A stretch of 16,332 bases of DNA, taken from positions 1 through 16,332 of the forward strand of contig LSSL01004790.1 in NCBI GenBank assembly GCA_001953115.1. The letters run 5' to 3'. The number at the start of each line of letters is the position of its first letter. Within the stretch, counting starts at the first letter, position 1. This DNA comes from Smittium mucronatum. Its lineage: Eukaryota > Kickxellomycota > Harpellomycetes > Harpellales > Legeriomycetaceae. The position numbers were made by a program, and so were the translations under genes. The notes beneath the pieces are model-generated. The model was not told where the DNA came from. It did no database searches and saw only the letters and a program-made list of their open reading frames with translations. Of the stretch, positions 10,421-16,332 are shown in pieces.

Positions 10421-11936
10421 TAGATAATTCCCAAAAAAAAAAATCTCGTGAGTTAGAAATTGTTTAAATCAAAATGGAAATATGCAGGTATTGCAGCCAA
10501 ATGGTGGGAAAAAAAATAATAAAAACCGAAAATAATGAAATAAATATCCCCATTTACTTTGGTTGGGTGAAAAAAAAACAGAAAAAAATCTCGTATAATT
10601 GATTTCAAAATTCAAAAAGAAAAGAAAAGAAAAGAAAATTAATTGGAAATTAATAATTTGAATGAAGAAATATCTAATTTTGTTTATAATTCAAAACTTT
10701 TAAGCGAAATCTCCCATAGTTTTAACAAAAAATAATTATAATCTAAATCTCTATAAGGCTAAAATACGAAAAAATATTCTAAACATTAAAACCTATGAAG
10801 ATTTTCTTTTTTCAATTTCCGTTTAAAAATAAGCATATTTGGAGTAAATATTAGGGTTCTAAAATGTAGGAAGGTGTAGGAATATAAATAAGATCTCTCT
10901 GAGTATTTGAATGGATGAATAAAATAGAAATGAGTATTTAATAAGAAATTTCCAAAAAATTGATACCTACTAATCGACGAATTCTTATTCTAATCTAAGA
11001 ATTATGGCGATTAAATCCAAAAATCAGATAATTTTACAATTTATTATTGTATATACTTTATTTATTCTTTATAGAGCGACTAAAATCCACCTTTTAGAGC
11101 TAAATTTAGGAATAAACTCCGGTTTTATACATATATCAGACTAGTTAAAATATTTAGAATTACGCTTAAGAGAAATTTCATTTAAACATGAATTCATAAT
11201 TTAAATTTTGCATTTTAGGAAACTAATTCTGAGTAAATATCCCATATTTTTTATCTGGAAATATAATATTTAAGGCAAGGATATTTTTTTCATTAATAAA
11301 AAAACTGAAGTTTAAGATTATCATCTTAAAAATCTTATACCATATATTAATATCTAAATGCATATCTCGGGTTATAAAATATATATTTCGAATATGATCG
11401 TTGCGAAAATCTTTATTAAGATCTAGAAATCCGTTTATTGAGTTTAATATGACCTTTTTTATTTTTTAAGTATAAAATCAAAAGCTCTGAGAATGACTTT
11501 ATCTTAAAATAAAATTCCGTGATCCAAAAAAAAAAATAAGAAAAAACTCTGATCTTTTTGAGATTTTTTTCTAAGTTTTTAGTTCCAATGTTAAAAAATA
11601 AAAATTGGGGAATACTAAAATGAAAGAAAAAATTATAAAATATCAAAATAAGTTATTGAATAAAAATAAAGTCGATTTTATTTCATTAGAATAACCAGTC
11701 CCAGTTTAAAATTTATATCATTGAAAAATCCAATAAAAGTTATTTTTCTGAACGAAAAAAATTTTAGATCAACATTTGTATTATTTTTTTCAAATCGCGA
11801 ACTACTTTATGGTAAATTTGAAGTGAAATTTTTGTGGCTTTTTTAATCTTTCCCGGCTTAAATGGAATTTATCTTTTTCACATAAAATAACAATACCTTT
11901 TTCAATTAGATCTATACATTTATGTATAATTGGTAT
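10421..11936. other. Non-coding interior of the Tigger element
   Basis: AT-rich sequence between the transposase C-terminus and the left end. No transposase segment was recognised here. An (AAAAG) run lies at about 10615-10638. The longest open stretch (11416-11646, minus strand, 76 codons) is a Phe-, Ile- and Lys-rich peptide typical of chance reading in such DNA. A nested, unrecognised insertion is possible because the interval is unusually long for a Tigger 3' region. Confidence 0.5.
10615..10638 (+). repeat. Short (AAAAG)n microsatellite
   Basis: About four to five tandem AAAAG units with clean periodicity. It lies in the non-coding part of the Tigger element. No function is inferred. 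Confidence 0.75.
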
Positions 11937-13425
11937 TTAATCTAAATTTATTCCACTAAATACCTTCTTCTCTTCTGGTGTGCTAGATACTGTATAGTTT
12001 GACACAGCTTTAAAATCTTCATCATATGAATTATTTATATCTAGAGCAGTGTTGAAGTCATCTAATATTAATTCATTAAATCCCAAAATATGCCCCATGT
12101 GCAAACATGATATCTTTAACTCCGATAGTTTCAAGCTTATATCCAAATATTATTTATCGTCAATCCACGGAATTGCTTTTTTCCAAAATCCAATAAGGCA
12201 CGACTGAGGATCAAGATTCAGATATTATTTCAATACAATATTTGATTTTAAATACTTTCCAAAATTCCTGTACTGAGGCCTCGCCAGTAACAGAATCATA
12301 AGAATCTCGAATGAAATATTAAAATAGTGAGTCTTAAATGTTGATATAGTTCCTTGGTACATTTTTTGTATCAATGAAGTTGTGTTTGGAGGAATAAATA
12401 CAAATTTCATTTACTCTAAAATTTCCGAAAGATCTTTGGGATGAAAAAATTCGTTGTCCATCAACAAGATTATTTTAAATTATACATAAATTTTTTACAG
12501 TAGTATTTTAATTCTGAATAAAGCACATTTTTGAAGTAGCTTTCAAATGTATATTTGATCATTAAGTTTTTTTTTCGAAGACCTCAAAATCACAGGGAAG
12601 TCGCTTTTTTTATCCCCTTTAACTATCTTGGAGTTTAGAATGCGTTAATGACCATAGGTTTAAGCCTGAAATCTATTGATAGATTCGAACCATGAATCAG
12701 CGTAATTTTATCTCGGGCTAGTTTAAACCTAGGAACAGCTTTTTTCTCTACAGAAACATAGGTTCTTGTAGTAATTTTTTTTCCAAAATAAGCACGACTA
12801 ATATATATTAAATACCTAAAAAAAAATCAGTTTTATCTTTCTAAATAAAAAAAAAATTGAGGGCTTTTTTACTTGACATGAGAGATAGTCTCCATCAAAA
12901 ATTGTTATACTTAAATTATCTAGAAATTCGCTAAAAGATTTATTAACGATACTTTCAGCCTCTCCAGTGAATTTTATACCGTGAAAACTCTCCTTTTTTG
13001 ATAATTTCAAACCAGTCATTGCTGGTCTCAAGTTTTACATCCTTTTGACTTAGATATAATTCACAGATTGACTTAATACAGATATAGACTTTTTTTCGTG
13101 CCGTATATGTGGTGATAACTGATTTTTTTATTTGGCTATCTATCCATACCTTTTTATTTTTTTTGAAATTCAAAATTATATCAGGCCTATGGTAATAAGA
13201 TCTCCTAATATTATAATCTGATTTTTATTTTTCAAATTTTCTCAAATTTTCGGATCTTTTCACGATCCCCCTTATGGTAATTTCGTTAATTCCCTTCATT
13301 TTTGCTACATTTGAAATCATTTCTCCATTGGATAGAGCATCTAGAATGTCCATATTTTCAGATATAGGAAATGGTGCCATCTTCCTTTTTTCTTTATTAA
13401 TTTCCATATGATAGCTATTTTTCAA
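11937..13425 (-). pseudogene. Tigger/pogo transposase pseudogene, third catalytic Asp lost
   Basis: Remains of a roughly 500-residue cut-and-paste transposase. Read from 13425 downward, the following segments appear. First, a psq/CENP-B-type helix-turn-helix (ENMDILDALSNGEMISNVAK, then KGINEITIRGIVKRSENLRKF), followed by a stop at 13225-13227. Second, a CENP-B-like DNA-binding segment (KVWIDSQIKK to SNDWFEIIKK). Third, after a frame change, HGIKFTGEAES and the first catalytic region DGDYLSC, Asp at 12888-12890. Fourth, in another frame, VPRFKLARDKITLIHGSN and IDFRLKPMVI. Fifth, LLMDNEFFHP, where the second Asp at 12456-12458 is kept. Sixth, PPNTTSLIQKMYQGTISTFK. In active Tigger proteins the last motif reads about PMDQG; here the Asp is Tyr (12357-12359). 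At least two frame changes and several in-frame stops (TAA at 13225 and 12411, others near 12222 and 12147) make it non-functional. Its length matches intact relatives, so decay was by point changes and small indels rather than truncation. Confidence 0.88.
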
Positions 13426-13637
13426 ATGATTTTTCTTAAGATAAGATTTTTGTTAGTATATATAAAGTCACCAGCAAAAGAAATATACTTTTTTAAAAAA
13501 TCATTGTTGAAATAAATTGAGGAACCAATTATATTTGGAAATCAGTATAATCGCGAAAAATAAAAATATCCAAATAACAATTTGGCATTTTTTTTTTAAT
13601 TTTCGTGAATTCGCATAAAACGCGTAAAATAAAACCG

Positions 13638-13657
13638 CGAATAACGAGGGATAATTG
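13638..13657 (-). repeat. Tigger terminal inverted repeat, right (5') end
   Basis: On the minus strand this reads CAATTATCCCTCGTTATTCG, preceded by TA (13658-13659). It lies about 230 bases upstream of the transposase start. The adjoining 13540-13637 is dotted with TCGCG/CGCG words (near 13552, 13620 and 13635) that may be subterminal transposase-binding motifs; this is inferred from their clustering in otherwise CpG-poor DNA. Confidence 0.78.
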
Positions 13658-16024
13658 TACTTATAATGATTAAATCTATTTATAACCAGTTTAAGCTATT
13701 ACACGTGTATTGATAGTTGATTAAAACATAAATCAAGAATTAATAACATCATTAACAAAAAATAAAGATAAAACCTTTAATATTCTGAAAATATCTATGA
13801 AGAATTAAATATTTGTGAAGTATTGAATTAAAAACTAAAATTTGAATGAAATACCAATTTCGAACTTATTAAAACAATAATTCCAACTAATGAGCTATAG
13901 TTTTCTGAAAAATAAAAATTTCTCTATGGAATCTTAGGCTTGCTCCAAAAAAAAACAACATTTAAACAAAATAAGGTTAAAAAAAGTTACAAGATATATA
14001 TATGAGAGAATATAGAAATTTAAAATTTGATGGAGAGAATTTTATCTTTCAAAAAATACAAATTTTATTTAAAAAAAAACACTGGAGATTTTTTATAAAT
14101 AATAAAATGGAAAAATCAAACAGGAATAAATCAAAAAAAAGAAGGAAAAATCAGAAAAAAATGGAAAAATACAAATTTCACTTATTTGAATCACTAAAAT
14201 TCAGATATATTCCAAATAAATATCAAATATCTTTTAATAAAAATGGGAGATTTTTTTAAAATGATTAGAAGTTTTGATATATTCTAACCATTCTATTTGA
14301 TTGTGTTTTAAAAAATAAACAGGATGTATCGATAAAAAAATGATTTAATAAAAAATGTATAAACCAAAATAAATAACAAAGAAAAAAAAAAATTTAATTC
14401 TAAAATATTAATAGAGGAAATAATAAGTATTATCAATAATCAAACCAATAGAAAATCACCTTAAAAGCAAGTATTACTAGTAGATTATAAAAAACATAAA
14501 AGACTAAAAAACAAATAGTTATAACATAAATATTATTAAATGAGTAAAATAATTGAAAATAATTATTGAGTGATCAAAAAACACTCTAGTATCTAAAAAA
14601 ATATATTAACAGTGCAAAAAAAGTAGGTTTAATGGTCTATCTAATACAGAATTATAATTTTAAACATATACATGGGCTAAAAAAATTCATAGAAGGGTTT
14701 CAGGACTATTTCTAAACTAAAACTGATCATATTTGTTATTTCAAATATTTTTTTAACACAATAACCAATTTATATACTTTCCAATATAAACAGTAACCAT
14801 TTCGCATATTATAAAACAGAAATATTTCCCTTTTAGTATATTTCCTATTTTGAATAAATTAATTTTGATTTATCAAATATAAAACGTAATTACTAATACA
14901 TATAAATGAATATTTACCAATATTTATAGCTTAATAATTCATCATACCGCATATTACGTATAAAAAATTCTGCAAACCACAATATGCCTGTTTGGGAAGT
15001 TTTGATTTCGATTAGCCTCTGGAATAAAATCAAAATTTCCGATACTTTTAAGGTACAGAAATTAAAATCACTCAAATTATATGTTTTTACGTATATTTTA
15101 AGCGTAATTAAAATAGAACAGGATAATTTGGGGTTGGGATGTGAGGAAAGAGAAATATAGTTTATATATATATATCGACATTTACCCGCTTTTTTATACA
15201 TTGAAAACATTCTTGAAAATATTTTAACTCTACTATTAACTTTAAAATTTCAAGATTTTATCCCAAAACCTTTTCCAATATATGACGAAAAAAGAATATA
15301 TATAAATTTCTAAATCGGATTTAGGCTTCAAAAGATGTCATAGTAATTATGATGACGAAAAAAACTTCGGATCGATATACAAAACCAATAAATTTATTCA
15401 AATGGGCCGTTCGGTAATAAAAATTATAGATTATATTTTGTATTTTTAATTATTTATGATCGATAATATATTGAAGATGATTTTTTTGTATTAAGGAATT
15501 ATTTTTTATATATATTAATTAGATTTTTATTAGAAATCAGACAAAGTAAATTTATTTGTAAAAGATAATTTATATTAACTAAATAGCTTTATATAAAATT
15601 ATATTTTCAGATATGGGTATTCGTATATACAAAATTTAAATTAAGAAATAGATATATTCGCTACGAAAAATGATCATTTAATAAATAGAAAAGGTAAAAA
15701 CATTTTAAGAATGACAAAATTTAAATAATTAAATAATTTTTTGATGAAAAATGGATTTAAAATGAGGGATGAGGTAAATAAATATGGATAAAGAATTATG
15801 AAAATGTTTGGTAACAGTGATAATTAAAGCTGGATATTAATAAAAAAGATAAATTATCGGAGTTTTAAGATGGTATAAAGATGAAAAAATATATAAGAAA
15901 AAAATTTTAATATTGAGCATGGGGTTCTATTAATGAAATAGGATTTTAATAATTGGTTTAGGCCGATATAAAACCAAGAGAAATGAATTGATATGATGAT
16001 GTGGGTTGAAAGTAGGGTGTTGGT
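13658..16024. other. AT-rich subtelomeric region
   Basis: There is no convincing gene. Open stretches at 14002-14259 (plus, 85 codons, very Lys- and Asn-rich) and 14914-15210 (minus, 98 codons, locally GC-richer) have no recognised relative. The last 300 bases (15721-16020) hold 63 G against 9 C by hand count, and the purine-rich strand is the one that continues into the telomeric G-strand. The final stretch before the array (16001-16024) contains GTGGG, TAGGG and TTGG words and looks like a G-rich junction. Confidence 0.6.
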
Positions 16025-16332
16025 ATTTGGGATTTGGGATTTGGGATTTGGGATTTGGGATTTGGGATTTGGGATTTGGGATTTGGGATTTGGGATTTGG
16101 GATTTGGGATTTGGGATTTGGGATTTGGGATTTGGGATTTGGGATTTGGGATTTGGGATTTGGGATTTGGGATTTGGGATTTGGGATTTGGGATTTGGGA
16201 TTTGGGATTTGGGATTTGGGATTTGGGATTTGGGATTTGGGATTTGGGATTTGGGATTTGGGATTTGGGATTTGGGATTTGGGATTTGGGATTTGGGATT
16301 TGGGATTTGGGATTTGGGATTTGGGATTTGGG
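16025..16332 (+). repeat. Telomere-like array, (ATTTGGG)44
   Basis: Exactly 44 perfect tandem units of the 7-mer ATTTGGG fill the end of the window with no variant unit (308 bases). The G-rich strand points 5' to 3' toward the end, the orientation of telomerase-made DNA at a right-hand chromosome end. The unit has the T-then-G-run architecture of telomeric repeats. It differs from the plant-type TTTAGGG in that the A precedes the T run, so no TAGGG core is present. Perfect homogeneity, terminal position, orientation and a preceding G-skewed subtelomere support a telomere. An internal satellite cut by the window edge cannot be excluded from sequence alone. Confidence 0.85.

Larger units (their letters stand above)
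10401..13657 (-). mobile_element. Decayed Tigger (pogo-type Tc1/mariner) DNA transposon, 3257 bp
   Basis: The left end CAGGTATCTCTCGATATTCG and the reverse-complemented right end CAATTATCCCTCGTTATTCG match at 16 of 20 positions. Each is directly flanked by TA (10399-10400 and 13658-13659), the target duplication of the Tc1/mariner superfamily. The CA start and CTCG-TATTCG body recall Tigger ends. Between them lies a broken minus-strand Tigger transposase (13425 to 11937), about 230 bp inside the right end. About 1.5 kb without coding sequence separates the end of the transposase from the left end. That makes the element longer than its gene needs and may reflect later insertions. Both ends and all transposase domains are present, so this is a full-length copy that decayed in place. 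Confidence 0.85.

Noticed and set aside
12680..12700. GGTTCGAATC word resembling a tRNA T-loop on the minus strand
   Set aside because: It lies within the Tigger transposase, encoding part of the HGSN segment, and has no cloverleaf around it.
14002..14259. 85-codon Lys/Asn-rich open frame on the plus strand
   Set aside because: Composition is what A-rich DNA gives by chance, with no recognisable motif and no supporting signals.

Overview
This is a very AT-rich eukaryotic nuclear sequence that appears to be the right-hand end of a chromosome. It finishes in 44 perfect tandem copies of the 7-mer ATTTGGG, G-rich strand running 5' to 3' toward the end, as a telomere should. The repeat is not the TTAGGG, TTTAGGG or TTAGG type of most animals, fungi and plants. 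A compact single-exon SAP30-domain gene (Sin3 histone-deacetylase complex subunit) and pogo/Tigger and piggyBac-type DNA transposons point to an opisthokont. The gene lacks the N-terminal zinc finger of animal SAP30, which leans toward a fungus, but the lineage cannot be fixed from this window.

Layout. Positions 1-928 hold no confident gene; a stretch near 117-430 faintly resembles a decayed Tc1/mariner N-terminus. The SAP30-like gene is at 929-1360 in a compositional island of relatively high GC, followed by a C-rich, G-poor 3' flank and an AATAAA at 1495-1500. Positions 1700-3311 are a small transposon graveyard. It holds two 164-bp piggyBac-type MITE copies in opposite orientation (2206-2369 and 3144-3307, the latter with exact TTAA on both sides), a third diverged copy from 2695, and weak traces of a decayed piggyBac-like transposase. 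Positions 3312-10400 are a gene desert of roughly 80% AT with only low-complexity tracts.

Positions 10401-13657 are one decayed Tigger (pogo-type) element. It has inverted ends beside TA dinucleotides and a full-length but broken transposase on the minus strand (13425 to 11937). Helix-turn-helix, CENP-B-type and DDE-domain segments can all be followed across frameshifts and stops, and the third catalytic Asp is replaced by Tyr. Positions 13658-16024 are AT-rich subtelomere without a convincing gene. Its last 300 bases have strong G-over-C skew on the strand that becomes the telomeric G-strand, and they run into the array at 16025-16332.

The window carries one likely functional gene. Everything else is telomere, transposon remains or unexplained AT-rich DNA. 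The least expected feature is the telomere-like repeat itself.
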